A stretch of DNA of 19,554 nucleotides from NCBI RefSeq assembly GCF_032250955.1, contig NZ_JAVVES010000055.1, forward strand, positions 1 through 19,554. The letters are read 5' to 3'. This stretch comes from Sulfuriflexus sp032250955 (GTDB lineage Bacteria > Pseudomonadota > Gammaproteobacteria > AKS1). Below the pieces are notes generated by a model that was not told where the DNA came from, did no database searches, and saw only the letters and a list, made by a program, of their open reading frames with translations. This document shows, one piece after another, positions 6,322-14,050 of this stretch. A program made the position numbers and the translations under genes. Every line of letters begins with the position of its first letter. Position 1 is the stretch's first letter.

Positions 6322-6948
6322 TCAGCCGAGTTCTCCGATTATCCGCTTGATTTCATTGAGGTAACGTTTGCGGGTAAAAATGAGTTGCAGGCGTGTGCCG
6401 CCTTTCTGCCGCCATAAGACTGCCGAGCGGACTGCGGCCAGCAGCAGGCTGCGAATACGGTTGACGTTTTCGCTGTTGCCGATGTGCACCTGATCGCCGT
6501 TAACCATGATGCGCGGATTTAGCTCACTGAGGGTGTCTGTGTACAAGCCCGCCAGGTTTGCGAGGACGTTGCTGTGGGTGGTGGAAAAATGCTCCGCCTG
6601 GCTGCGGGCATTGTCGATCCCGTCACCGACCTGGGCGAGCATAGCCGGTTTTTTCATTAAACTGCGTTCGAGCTGGATCACCATCAGGCAATAACGCATG
6701 ACCTCGACCGACTCGGCATCCTGCTTATTGTCGAATAACTTTTCGGCCAGCCTGAGTCCGGGCAACAGCTTTTCGCGTCCGCCATAGACGGCCTCAGTCG
6801 TTTCGGCCTCGGTGACAAACAGGCTGTTAATGCTGGCCGTCAAGGCCTCGGCATCGGTCATGCCATGACGGGCTATCTGTTGCACACAGCGACAGGCCTG
6901 GACGATGCCAGCCATGGCAAGAACACGATCGGTAATAGTGCCGCTCAT
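6322..6948 (-). CDS. hflD: High-frequency lysogenization protein HflD homolog
   Basis: HflD is a peripheral inner-membrane-associated helical protein. In E. coli it was found as a negative effector of lambda CII; its housekeeping role is unclear. The 208-aa product (E. coli about 213) shows the family pattern: RVLAMAGIVQAC near the N-terminus, LMVIQLERSLMKKP in the middle, and VNRIRSLLLAAVRSAVLWRQ with FTRKRYLNEIKRI at the C-terminus. Its ATG overlaps the mnmA stop by 4 nt (6945-6948), so translation is coupled. It is the last gene of the cupin-rluE-nudJ-exported protein-mnmA-hflD operon. The mnmA-hflD pairing is conserved in gammaproteobacteria. Confidence 0.95.
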   Translation of the reverse strand: MSGTITDRVLAMAGIVQACRCVQQIARHGMTDAEALTASINSLFVTEAETTEAVYGGREKLLPGLRLAEKLFDNKQDAESVEVMRYCLMVIQLERSLMKKPAMLAQVGDGIDNARSQAEHFSTTHSNVLANLAGLYTDTLSELNPRIMVNGDQVHIGNSENVNRIRSLLLAAVRSAVLWRQKGGTRLQLIFTRKRYLNEIKRIIGELG

Positions 6949-8060
6949 AAAATATTATTGTCCTGTAGGTTAAAGCCTTCGGTGATAATAGCGCCACCGA
7001 GGCAAATATCCCCGGCATAAAAAACAATGGATTGTCCCGGGGTGATGGCGCGCTGCGGTTCAGCAAACAGCACCCGCAAGCCATGCTTATGTCTTGTTAC
7101 CGTGCAGGCCTGATCGGGTTGCCGGTAACGGGTCTTGGCCATGCATTGCATGGGCAGGGTGGGCGGTTCGGTCTGTGTCCAGTGCAGGTCAATGGCCAAC
7201 AGGCCCTGTTTGTAAAGTAAGGGGTGTTCACCGCCTTGCACGACGAGCAGGCGGTTGTTGTCGAGATCTTTTTCAGCCACAAACCAGGGCTGTTCATCGG
7301 CATCTCGCAGGCCACCAATCCCCAGTCCCTGGCGTTGCCCGATGGTGTAATACATCAGGCCATGATGCCGGCCGATAATCTTGCCGTCGGTGGTGCAGAT
7401 GTCACCGGGTTGCGCCGGGAGGTAACGTTCGAGGAAGTCGCGGAAGTTACGTTCGCCAATAAAGCAGATGCCGGTACTGTCTTTCTTCCTGCTGTTGGCA
7501 AAACCCTGTTGTTCAGCGATTTCGCGAACGCGTGGCTTTGCAATGTTGCCGAGCGGAAACATGGCGTGTGACAACTGTTCATGACTCAGCATATACAGAA
7601 AATAACTCTGGTCCTTGTTGTCATCAACAGCCTTGAGTAAACGGTGTTGCGGATCGCTAATACCGCCGCGTACGTAGTGACCGGTAGCAATGGCCTCTGC
7701 GCCGAGGCTGATAGCGTGGTCAAGAAAGGCGCGAAACTTTATTTCACGGTTGCACAGCACATCCGGGTTTGGTGTGCGGCCGGCCCTGTATTCAGCAAGA
7801 AAGTGTTCAAATACGCGATCCCAGTATTCGGCGGAAAAATTGACGGTGTGCAACCTGATGCCAAGCCGGTCACAGACCTGCTGTGCATCCTCAAGATCCA
7901 CCGCAGCGGTGCAGTATTCCCCGGTGTCGTCCTCTTCCCAGTTCTTCATGAACAGGCCTTCCACCGCATAGCCCTGTTCGAGAAGCAGGTAAGCGGCCAC
8001 GGACGAATCCACGCCACCGGACATGCCGACGATAATCTTGTTGTGGTTAATATTGGCCAT
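6945..8060 (-). CDS. mnmA: tRNA-specific 2-thiouridylase MnmA
   Basis: MnmA forms the 2-thio group of wobble uridine U34 in tRNA-Lys, -Glu and -Gln, using ATP and a persulfide relay. Visible are the PP-loop SGGVDSS at residues 14-20, the nucleophile Cys103 in VLCNREIKF and the persulfide Cys199 in STGICFIGER, nearly the same numbers as in E. coli (102 and 199). I chose the ATG at 8060, giving 371 aa, because it falls just before the conserved KIIVGMSGGVDSS and 8 nt after the preceding stop. An in-frame ATG at 8096 would add 12 unconserved residues and overlap the upstream gene. Neither start has a strong ribosome binding site. The stop overlaps hflD by 4 nt. Confidence 0.97.
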   Translation of the reverse strand: MANINHNKIIVGMSGGVDSSVAAYLLLEQGYAVEGLFMKNWEEDDTGEYCTAAVDLEDAQQVCDRLGIRLHTVNFSAEYWDRVFEHFLAEYRAGRTPNPDVLCNREIKFRAFLDHAISLGAEAIATGHYVRGGISDPQHRLLKAVDDNKDQSYFLYMLSHEQLSHAMFPLGNIAKPRVREIAEQQGFANSRKKDSTGICFIGERNFRDFLERYLPAQPGDICTTDGKIIGRHHGLMYYTIGQRQGLGIGGLRDADEQPWFVAEKDLDNNRLLVVQGGEHPLLYKQGLLAIDLHWTQTEPPTLPMQCMAKTRYRQPDQACTVTRHKHGLRVLFAEPQRAITPGQSIVFYAGDICLGGAIITEGFNLQDNNIL

Positions 8061-8068
8061 GTCGGTTT

Positions 8069-8665
8069 CTATGCAGGTTCCCAGCCATCTTGCCACTGCT
8101 CGAGCGGCAGGATGTAGGGTGGTTCACCGTTATCCAGAAACCAGGAGTCTACAGCAAATTTTCGCCCGCTTTGTCGCTCACGGATGACCGCGGTGGTATG
8201 TGGCCAGCCAAACAGGAAAAAGCCTCTTGTCTTGCGAGTCTCGACTTCATGCCAGCGGAGCAAATCGTCATTGGCCATCATCATGAGATAAAAGGTTGTA
8301 TTGATCGATTCGTCGATACAATCAAGCTGACCTTCTTCACCAAGGTGGGGCAGGGTCATTGCCTTGTCGACATGGGTGCCGGTGATTTTGCCTACCATTG
8401 TTTCCAGGCGGGCAATGGCGCGGCGAATATTCTCGCGTTCCTGCTGCGGACTGTGATTGTTTGCAAACTGTAATCGAATACTGCGCCACTGTTCGTCATT
8501 CAGTTGAACCTCGGTTACGTCCTCGCAGGTGCCGTGATAGCAGATGCTGAAACGGGACGGCCGCGGTTCGCTGATTAGGTCATCACGCACAAAGGTGTCT
8601 GCGGCCACGCTCGTGCCGGCAAGCAACAGGCTTAGCACAATCGTGTTAAGGGATGTCGATGGCAT
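8069..8665 (-). CDS. Exported conserved hypothetical protein with a possible Cys-His-Asp triad
   Basis: The function is unknown. The 198-aa product begins with a signal-peptide-like segment (residues 5-22, ending TSVAADT), so it is probably periplasmic. Residues 113-175 are the striking part: GQLDCIDESINTT with Cys116, FGWPHTTAV with His156 and FAVDSWF with Asp173. The order Cys, His, Asp, with the His about 17 residues before a VDSW, resembles transglutaminase-like cysteine peptidases. This is inference from spacing, not a recognised domain. The gene overlaps nudJ by 20 bp at its start and ends 8 nt before mnmA, inside the rluE-nudJ-mnmA-hflD operon. In E. coli nudJ and mnmA are adjacent without it. 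Confidence 0.85.
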   Translation of the reverse strand: MPSTSLNTIVLSLLLAGTSVAADTFVRDDLISEPRPSRFSICYHGTCEDVTEVQLNDEQWRSIRLQFANNHSPQQERENIRRAIARLETMVGKITGTHVDKAMTLPHLGEEGQLDCIDESINTTFYLMMMANDDLLRWHEVETRKTRGFFLFGWPHTTAVIRERQSGRKFAVDSWFLDNGEPPYILPLEQWQDGWEPA

Positions 8666-9101
8666 GAATAATGTCCATTGAGTATCGTTGTCCAGACAGG
8701 TAATCGGCCAGGCATTTCCTTACCATCGGGCTACGCAGGCGCGCGGCGGGCAGGGCAAGCAGTTCGTCGTGGCTCAACCACGGTGCGGCGATAATACCTG
8801 CATCCAGTGGTTGTGTCGGGGCGTGCGCCGCCAGCGTGCCGGTGAAACAAAAACGCACAAAAGTTTCGCCAGCACCCGGCTTGCACCAGTGGTAAATGCC
8901 GGTGATGGCCTCGGGGATAAACTCCCAGGCGGTCTCTTCCTGTACCTCGCGGATAACGGCAGCGGCGAGGCTTTCGCCCTCTTCAAGGTGCCCGGCCGGC
9001 TGGTTATAGATGACCTGTCCATCGGCGAGTTCTTCCACCATCAGAAATTTGCCATTACGTTCAATTACCGCGGCAACAGTGACATGGGGTTTCCAGATCA
9101 T
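8646..9101 (-). CDS. nudJ: NUDIX hydrolase, NudJ type
   Basis: NudJ-type enzymes are cytoplasmic Mg-dependent phosphatases; the E. coli protein acts on nucleoside di- and triphosphates and on HMP-pyrophosphate. The 151-aa product (E. coli about 153) starts with KPHVTVAAVIE and carries the Nudix box GHLEEGESLAAAVIRE with VQEETAW after it, at about residues 37-59. The usual Gly in EExGU is Ala here; the metal-binding REXXEE core is intact. The C-terminal LRSPMVRKCLADYLSGQRYSM also matches NudJ. It lies 6 nt after rluE and overlaps the next gene by 20 bp. Confidence 0.93.
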   Translation of the reverse strand: MIWKPHVTVAAVIERNGKFLMVEELADGQVIYNQPAGHLEEGESLAAAVIREVQEETAWEFIPEAITGIYHWCKPGAGETFVRFCFTGTLAAHAPTQPLDAGIIAAPWLSHDELLALPAARLRSPMVRKCLADYLSGQRYSMDIIHAIDIP

Positions 9102-9107
9102 ATCTTG

Positions 9108-9647
9108 CTAAACCTTTATTTCTTGCCATTTACCGGGGTTAATCCCCTCGAGTGTCCAGGTGCCAATGGCGACGCGCACCAGACGCAGGGTCGGGTAGCC
9201 CACCGCGGCAGTCATGCGCCGGATCTGGCGATTACGTCCCTCGCGGATCTTTAATTCTATCCATGCGGTGGGGATGTTTTTTCGAAACCGTACCGGTGGC
9301 TGGCGTGTCCACAATGCCGGTGCTTCGATCAGCTTTGCTTCCGCCGGGCGGGTCAGGCCATCTTTTAACGTGACGCCGGCGCGCAGCTGCTGCAGGGCGG
9401 CCGCATCGGGTTGTTTTTCCACCTGCACCCAGTAGGTTTTCCATTGCTTGAAACGCGGATCGGCGATCTTCTGTTGCAGATGCCCGTCATCGGTAAGCAG
9501 CAACAGCCCTTCGCTGTCCCGATCCAGGCGTCCGGCCGGATAGACGCCGGGTACGTCGATGTAGTCTGCCAGGGTCTCGCGACCATCGGCATCGGTGAAC
9601 TGGCTGAGTACACCGTAAGGCTTGTTAAACAGGAGCAGGCGACTCAC
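9108..9647 (-). CDS. rluE: 23S rRNA pseudouridine synthase RluE
   Basis: RluE converts U2457 of 23S rRNA to pseudouridine. The 179-aa product is a short RsuA/RluB/E/F-type synthase without an S4 domain: LLLFNKPYGVLSQF at the N-terminus, the catalytic motif AGRLDRDSEGLLLLTDDG with Asp42, then KTYWVQV and the C-terminal REGRNRQIRRM. Length and motif order fit RluE; other RsuA-family members usually carry an N-terminal S4 domain. Its ATG overlaps the cupin stop by 4 nt (9644-9647) and nudJ follows 6 nt after its stop. The rluE-nudJ-mnmA-hflD order is conserved with E. coli. Confidence 0.95.
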   Translation of the reverse strand: MSRLLLFNKPYGVLSQFTDADGRETLADYIDVPGVYPAGRLDRDSEGLLLLTDDGHLQQKIADPRFKQWKTYWVQVEKQPDAAALQQLRAGVTLKDGLTRPAEAKLIEAPALWTRQPPVRFRKNIPTAWIELKIREGRNRQIRRMTAAVGYPTLRLVRVAIGTWTLEGINPGKWQEIKV

Positions 9648-10012
9648 AGCAATTCGGTGACGTCATGCCGATAGGCCGGGCTGCAACAACACAGGATCAC
9701 GAGGTCGGTGTCACCGCTATTGTGGATGCAATGGGCCGTGCCGGGGAGGATACAGACTGTATCGCCGGCGGTGACGGCAAATTCCTCTTCGGCCAGCCGC
9801 ATGACGCCCTGGCCAGCCGTAATGTGATAAAGCTCCTCACTTTGGCGGTGGCGGTGCAGAAGGGTGGTTATACCCGGTGATACGATGGCCTCGGCGAGGC
9901 TCTGGTTCCGGCTGGCATGCTGCGCGGGGTGCATTAACTCGCGGATCCGGGAGCGGTCTTTAGTGATGTAACCCGGCGTGTCACGACGTCTTGTATGGTA
10001 GTTTTTATTCAT
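9644..10012 (-). CDS. Small cupin-domain protein
   Basis: This 122-aa single-domain cupin has an unknown substrate. Cupin motif 1 is clear: Gly47, His53, His55, Glu60, Gly67 (HRHRQSEELYHITAG). Motif 2 is PGTAHCIHN with His94 and Asn98. The three His and the Glu would bind one divalent metal. The N-terminal extension (YITKDRSRIRELMHPAQHAS) looks like that of proteobacterial cupins with this arrangement. There is no helix-turn-helix, so it is more likely an enzyme or binding protein than a regulator. It heads the operon and overlaps rluE by 4 nt. No ribosome binding site is seen; a near-perfect palindrome starts 3 nt upstream of the ATG. Confidence 0.9.
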   Translation of the reverse strand: MNKNYHTRRRDTPGYITKDRSRIRELMHPAQHASRNQSLAEAIVSPGITTLLHRHRQSEELYHITAGQGVMRLAEEEFAVTAGDTVCILPGTAHCIHNSGDTDLVILCCCSPAYRHDVTELL

Positions 10013-10015
10013 AAA

Positions 10016-10037
10016 CGGGCACAGTATACCGTGCCCG
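10016..10037 (-). promoter_or_regulatory. 22-bp near-perfect palindrome at the head of the cupin-hflD operon
   Basis: CGGGCAC (10016-10022) and GTGCCCG (10031-10037) are exact inverted arms, and the middle GTATAC (10024-10029) is itself a palindrome, so only one symmetric base pair breaks the symmetry. It ends 3 nt before the cupin ATG, where a ribosome binding site would be. Read on the minus strand it contains TATACT, a good -10 hexamer for a nearly leaderless transcript. It could be an operator over the promoter or an RNA hairpin that controls translation. Confidence 0.5.
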
Positions 10038-10141
10038 GTCTATTCGGGCAGCCCCAGCCGCTTGCCGGCTGGCAGTGCTCGTGAAAACCGGCTGGCCCGC
10101 TCCGGGGCCCCTGGTGGCGCGACTGTAAACGAACGCTGTTT

Positions 10142-10369
10142 CTAGTGCGAGACTTGCGGGCCCGGTTCATCCGGACGGATGCACTGGGCCTGCAGGCCTT
10201 TCGGGCCATCGATGACCTCAAATGCTACGTGTTGGCCGCGTTTCAGCGTCTTGTAACCGTCCATTTCGACAGACGAGAAGTGGGCGAAGATGTCATCGCG
10301 GCCATTATCCTCAGTAATGAATCCGTAGCCTTTGCTATTGTTAAACCATTTTACAATGCCTTGTGACAT
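10142..10369 (-). CDS. cspD: Cold-shock-domain protein, CspD-like
   Basis: This 75-aa single cold-shock domain binds single-stranded nucleic acid through RNP1 (KGYGFI, residues 13-18) and RNP2 (DIFAHF, residues 26-31). The start MSQGIVKWFNNSKGYGFI, the length and the divergent position next to clpS-clpA match CspD, which in E. coli inhibits replication and is stationary-phase induced; that function is not shown by sequence alone. A GAGGG ribosome binding site lies just before the ATG. A promoter (TTGACT-17-TAAAAC) is visible at 10472-10444. Confidence 0.93.
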   Translation of the reverse strand: MSQGIVKWFNNSKGYGFITEDNGRDDIFAHFSSVEMDGYKTLKRGQHVAFEVIDGPKGLQAQCIRPDEPGPQVSH

Positions 10370-10443
10370 GGCAGTTTCCCTCAGGTTGCAGAAAAGTCAT
10401 CTCGTCCCCATATCAGTACGTGACGGGCAGGAACGGATCCCAA

Positions 10444-10472
10444 GTTTTATCTAACCTTAGCGGTATAGTCAA
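10444..10472 (-). promoter_or_regulatory. Candidate cspD promoter
   Basis: On the minus strand TTGACT (complement of 10467-10472), a 17-bp spacer and TAAAAC (complement of 10444-10449) form a sigma70-like promoter. It implies a cspD leader of roughly 65-70 nt. Its -35 lies back to back with that of the clpS promoter. Confidence 0.55.
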
Positions 10473-10477
10473 CTTTG

Positions 10478-10506
10478 TTGTGATGCAAAAAATGTGGAAA
10501 TACAAT
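10478..10506 (+). promoter_or_regulatory. Candidate clpS-clpA promoter
   Basis: TTGTGA (10478-10483), a 17-bp spacer and TACAAT (10501-10506) form a sigma70-like promoter. It implies a clpS leader of about 120 nt. Only 5 bp separate its -35 from the divergent cspD -35, so a regulator binding here could affect both. Confidence 0.55.
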
Positions 10507-10634
10507 GACCTGCAAACAATGCGGGAATAACCGAGTGAGTCGCTCAAGATAACTTGCACCCTGCTGCGCAGACAGCGAGAATGAATGTTGTCAGGACACG
10601 AAAGTGAACGTTTAATTAAATACAGTTTCGAAAT

Positions 10635-10949
10635 ATGAGTAACCAGAATCAGAGAAATGATGACCTTGCCCTGCAGGAGTCGAAGCCCGAACTCAAGCAG
10701 CCTCCGCAGTACAAGGTCTTGTTGTTGAATGACGACTACACGCCGATGGAGTATGTCATCTATGTCCTGGAGGGTTTTTTCGATATGAATCGGGAGAAGG
10801 CCACTCAGATTATGCTGCACGTACATACCCGCGGCGCGGGCGTGTGTGGTATCTATACGCGTGATGTGGCCGAGACCAAGGTAGAACTGGTCAATGCTAC
10901 TTCACGTGAGAATCAGCATCCGCTCAAGTGCATCATGGAAGAGGCCTGA
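10635..10949 (+). CDS. clpS: ATP-dependent Clp protease adaptor ClpS
   Basis: ClpS binds proteins with N-terminal Leu, Phe, Tyr or Trp and hands them to ClpAP. The 104-aa product has the family form: a flexible N-terminal tail, then YKVLLLNDDYTPMEYVIYVL with the pocket residues Asn32, Asp33 and Asp34, and LHVHTRGAGVCG with His64, the residue that anchors the substrate alpha-amino group. The C-terminal AETKVELVNATSRENQHPL is typical. The ribosome binding site is weak. clpA follows 30 nt downstream in the same operon. The N-terminal-residue transferases Bpt and Aat lie 4 kb away. Confidence 0.98.
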   Translation: MSNQNQRNDDLALQESKPELKQPPQYKVLLLNDDYTPMEYVIYVLEGFFDMNREKATQIMLHVHTRGAGVCGIYTRDVAETKVELVNATSRENQHPLKCIMEEA

Positions 10950-10979
10950 GGCGGTTTTTTATAAAGTGAGAATGCTGTA

Positions 10980-13250
10980 ATGCTAAATAAAGAACTCGAA
11001 TTCACGCTGAATCTCGCCTACAGGGAAACGCGCGAGAAGAAGCACGAATTTATGACAGTCGAACACCTGTTGCTGGCTTTGCTGGATAACCCGGAGGCCT
11101 CCGCGGTCCTGCACGCCTGTGGCACCAACCTTATGGATTTGAAGGTTGAGCTGGAAAAATTCCTCGATGAGACCACACCGATTCTTTCGCAAACCGATGA
11201 TCGCGAAACCCAGCCGACTCTCGGTTTTCAGCGCGTTATGCAACGCGCCGTCTTTCACGTGCAGTCTTCCGGCAAGAAAGAAGTTACCGGCGCCAATGTG
11301 CTGGTGGCCATCTTCAGTGAGCCTGATTCACAAGCTGTGTACTTTCTCAACAAGCAGGGCGTCACGCGACTGGACGTTGTGAATTACATATCACACGGCA
11401 TTTCCAAGGTTGACAGTGACGAAAACGAAGATGACTTTGCCCCTGAACTGGATGAAGAGGGCGAAGATCAGCAACAAAAGTCACCGCTGGAAAATTATGC
11501 GGTTAACCTGAATGAGCAGGCCGCACAGGGCAAGATTGATCCTCTGATTGGTCGTCAGCAGGAAGTGCAACGCACCGTGCAGATACTCTGCCGGCGCCGG
11601 AAGAACAACCCGCTCTATGTTGGCGAAGCCGGTGTCGGCAAGACGGCAATCGCCGAAGGCCTGGCCAAGATGATCGTCGATGCCGAGGTGCCGGATGTCC
11701 TGCTCGATGCGACTATCTACGCGCTCGACCTCGGCGCCTTGCTGGCGGGCACCAAGTACCGCGGTGATTTCGAAAAACGCCTCAAGGCCATCCTCAAGCA
11801 ATTGAAGAGAGAGCCGCATGCGATTCTGTTTATCGACGAGATTCACACCATCATCGGTGCCGGTGCGGCCTCCGGCGGGGTGATGGACGCGTCGAACCTG
11901 ATCAAGCCCATGCTGGCCTCGGGTGAACTCAAGTGTATCGGCTCGACGACGTACCAGGAATATCGTGGCATCTTCGAAAAAGACCGTGCCCTGGCACGCC
12001 GCTTCCAGAAGATCGATGTCAACGAGCCGTCGGTGGAAGAAACCGTGCAGATACTCATGGGGCTCAAGTCCCGCTTTGAGGAGTTCCACGAGATTCGTTA
12101 CACGCGCCAGGCGCTACGTGCGGCGGCCGAACTGGCGGATCGCTACATCAATGATCGGCACATGCCGGACAAGGCCATTGATGTCATCGATGAGGCCGGT
12201 GCTCATCAGCGTCTGCGCCCGGCATCGAAGCGCAAGAAGACCATCAGCGTTGGCGATGTCGAAAGCATTGTTGCCGGCATTGCCCGTATCCCGCCGAAAT
12301 CGGTTTCGTCTTCAGATAAGGATATGCTCAGGAATCTGGATGATGACCTGAAGATGGTCATCTATGGTCAGGACCAGGCGATTGACAGCCTGTCGACGGC
12401 GATCAAGATGTCACGCTCAGGGCTGGGTACGCAAGATCGGCCGATTGGTTCGTTCCTGTTTGCCGGACCAACCGGCGTCGGTAAGACCGAAGTCACACGT
12501 CAGCTCGCGCGTATTATGGGCGTTGAACTGATTCGCTTCGATATGTCCGAGTACATGGAGCGGCATACGGTGTCGCGTCTTATCGGCGCACCTCCCGGTT
12601 ATGTCGGTTTTGACCAGGGTGGCTTGCTCACCGAGGCCGTCAACAAACAGCCGCATGCGGTATTGTTGCTGGATGAAATCGAAAAGGCCCATCCGGATGT
12701 CTTCAACCTGTTATTGCAGATCATGGATCATGGTACGCTTACCGATAACAACGGTCGCAAGGCTGATTTCCGCAATGTCGTAATTGTCATGACCACGAAT
12801 GCCGGCGCTGAACAAATCAGTCGGGCTAGTATCGGTTTTACCAAACAGGACCACACCAAGGACAACCTGGAAGTTATCAACAAGACATTTACACCGGAGT
12901 TCCGTAACCGTCTTGATTCGATTATCTGGTTCAAGAATCTTGATCGTCGCACCATCGACAGCGTGGTCAACAAGTTTATCTTTGAGCTTGAGGCTCAGTT
13001 GCATGACAAGAATGTTACCCTCGAACTCGATGAAGCAGCGCAATCCTGGCTGGCTGAGCACGGCTTTGACGAAAAGATGGGGGCACGCCCGATGACCCGC
13101 CTGATTCAGGACAACATCAAGAAGCCACTGGCAGAGGAGTTACTCTTCGGCAAGCTGGTCAACGGTGGTCACGTGCGGATCACGGCCAATAGCGACGGCC
13201 TGAGTTTTGATATTCAGACGGAAGCAGACGCAAAAGAAACCGTCCACTAA
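10980..13250 (+). CDS. clpA: ATP-dependent Clp protease ATPase subunit ClpA
   Basis: ClpA is the AAA+ unfoldase that feeds substrates, including N-degron proteins delivered by ClpS, to ClpP. The 756-aa product (E. coli 758) has the N-domain (residues 1 to about 145), an acidic linker around 140-165, the D1 ATPase with Walker A GEAGVGKT at 215-222 and FIDEIHT, and the D2 ATPase with Walker A GPTGVGKT at 496-503 and LLDEIEKAH. The ClpP-docking loop is IGF at 618-620 (IGL in E. coli). It is intact and follows clpS by 30 nt. A weak stem (CCGTCC/GGGCGG) spans the stop but has no adjacent T-run. Confidence 0.98.
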   Translation: MLNKELEFTLNLAYRETREKKHEFMTVEHLLLALLDNPEASAVLHACGTNLMDLKVELEKFLDETTPILSQTDDRETQPTLGFQRVMQRAVFHVQSSGKKEVTGANVLVAIFSEPDSQAVYFLNKQGVTRLDVVNYISHGISKVDSDENEDDFAPELDEEGEDQQQKSPLENYAVNLNEQAAQGKIDPLIGRQQEVQRTVQILCRRRKNNPLYVGEAGVGKTAIAEGLAKMIVDAEVPDVLLDATIYALDLGALLAGTKYRGDFEKRLKAILKQLKREPHAILFIDEIHTIIGAGAASGGVMDASNLIKPMLASGELKCIGSTTYQEYRGIFEKDRALARRFQKIDVNEPSVEETVQILMGLKSRFEEFHEIRYTRQALRAAAELADRYINDRHMPDKAIDVIDEAGAHQRLRPASKRKKTISVGDVESIVAGIARIPPKSVSSSDKDMLRNLDDDLKMVIYGQDQAIDSLSTAIKMSRSGLGTQDRPIGSFLFAGPTGVGKTEVTRQLARIMGVELIRFDMSEYMERHTVSRLIGAPPGYVGFDQGGLLTEAVNKQPHAVLLLDEIEKAHPDVFNLLLQIMDHGTLTDNNGRKADFRNVVIVMTTNAGAEQISRASIGFTKQDHTKDNLEVINKTFTPEFRNRLDSIIWFKNLDRRTIDSVVNKFIFELEAQLHDKNVTLELDEAAQSWLAEHGFDEKMGARPMTRLIQDNIKKPLAEELLFGKLVNGGHVRITANSDGLSFDIQTEADAKETVH

Positions 13251-13298
13251 GGGCGGGTTCTTCCGTCAGGGTATTTTTGTGAGAAGCCGGCTGGTGCC

Positions 13299-13517
13299 TT
13301 ACTTGGCGCGGTAGGTAATGCGTCCCTTGCTCAGATCGTAAGGGGTGAGTTGCACGGTGACCTTGTCACCGGTCAGGATGCGGATATAGTGCTTGCGCAT
13401 CTTGCCTGAAATATGGGCGGTCACGATGTGGCCGTTTTCCAGTTCAACGCGGAACATTGTGTTTGGCAGCGTCTCAATGACGGTGCCTTCCATTTCGATT
13501 GCTTCTTCTTTAGCCAT
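13299..13517 (-). CDS. infA: Translation initiation factor IF-1
   Basis: IF-1 binds the ribosomal A site during initiation. The 72-aa single S1-like OB-fold product is close to the E. coli protein throughout (MAKEEAIEMEGTVIETLPNT, FRVELENGHIVTAHISGKMR, TPYDLSKGRITYR). It converges on clpA, 48 bp after the clpA stop. The gene order clpA-infA is conserved in gammaproteobacteria; the tRNA-Ser gene found between them in E. coli is not seen here. A modest ribosome binding site (GGAAGG) lies upstream. Confidence 0.98.
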   Translation of the reverse strand: MAKEEAIEMEGTVIETLPNTMFRVELENGHIVTAHISGKMRKHYIRILTGDKVTVQLTPYDLSKGRITYRAK

Positions 13518-13698
13518 ATGTGCTGGCGCCTTCCGGCGACATCTCTGTCTTTTGGTGGTTTACGGCGCTGCATAATGCCCGATTTATCATTGATGTTCAA
13601 CGCATTAAGTCGGAAAAAGGCGAAAAATCGCATAACCGCGTCGCGCCCGCCGGCGATGGACGCGAGGATACGCGGCGGCGCTGTCGGCAAGCCGTGGC

Positions 13699-13935
13699 CT
13701 AGAAAGAAGCGGCCTGGCGCTGCGAGGTACTCACTCGTGACATGTGTGGATGCAACGCATTGTTATCAATCACGATTTCCATGTCGAGACGGTTGATGAT
13801 CGCTTCTATATCATTGGGGTCGAAAAAGTCCTGACACAGGCGACGGAAGTGGATGGCATTGAGATAGAGCACATTCGGTTTCATGCCCTGTTCAATCTCA
13901 AACGTGTATACCAGGCGGTAGATAAAGCTCAACAT
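13699..13935 (-). CDS. Conserved hypothetical protein, 78 aa
   Basis: No function is recognised. The start has a good ribosome binding site (GAGGAG) a few bases before the ATG. The sequence MLSFIYRLVYTFEIEQGMKP, then NVLYLNAIHFRRLCQDF, ends in a segment rich in acidic and hydrophobic residues (NRLDMEIVIDNNALHPHMSRV). It is soluble, with no membrane segment, and looks like a family of small proteins seen in non-enteric gammaproteobacteria (from memory of the pattern). It lies between bpt (115 bp upstream) and infA (181 bp downstream). Confidence 0.75.
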   Translation of the reverse strand: MLSFIYRLVYTFEIEQGMKPNVLYLNAIHFRRLCQDFFDPNDIEAIINRLDMEIVIDNNALHPHMSRVSTSQRQAASF

Positions 13936-14050
13936 GGCTGACTCCTCGGGTGGGTGTCCAAAATTCAGCTGTCTGCTGTTATCTATATCGGTGCAATGGA
14001 CGGGCCACTCAAGGGCGGATATTGTTAAAAATTGTCAACTCCTTGAAAAT

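Noticed and set aside
8061..8096. 12-residue N-terminal extension of MnmA
   Set aside because: It would overlap the upstream coding region and precede the conserved family start; the ATG at 8060 fits better.
13228..13283. Terminator between clpA and infA
   Set aside because: The stem spanning the clpA stop is short, contains a G-U pair, and the only T-run is more than 20 nt away.
13518..13698. Search for the tRNA-Ser that neighbours infA in E. coli
   Set aside because: No cloverleaf could be drawn in this interval or between clpA and infA.
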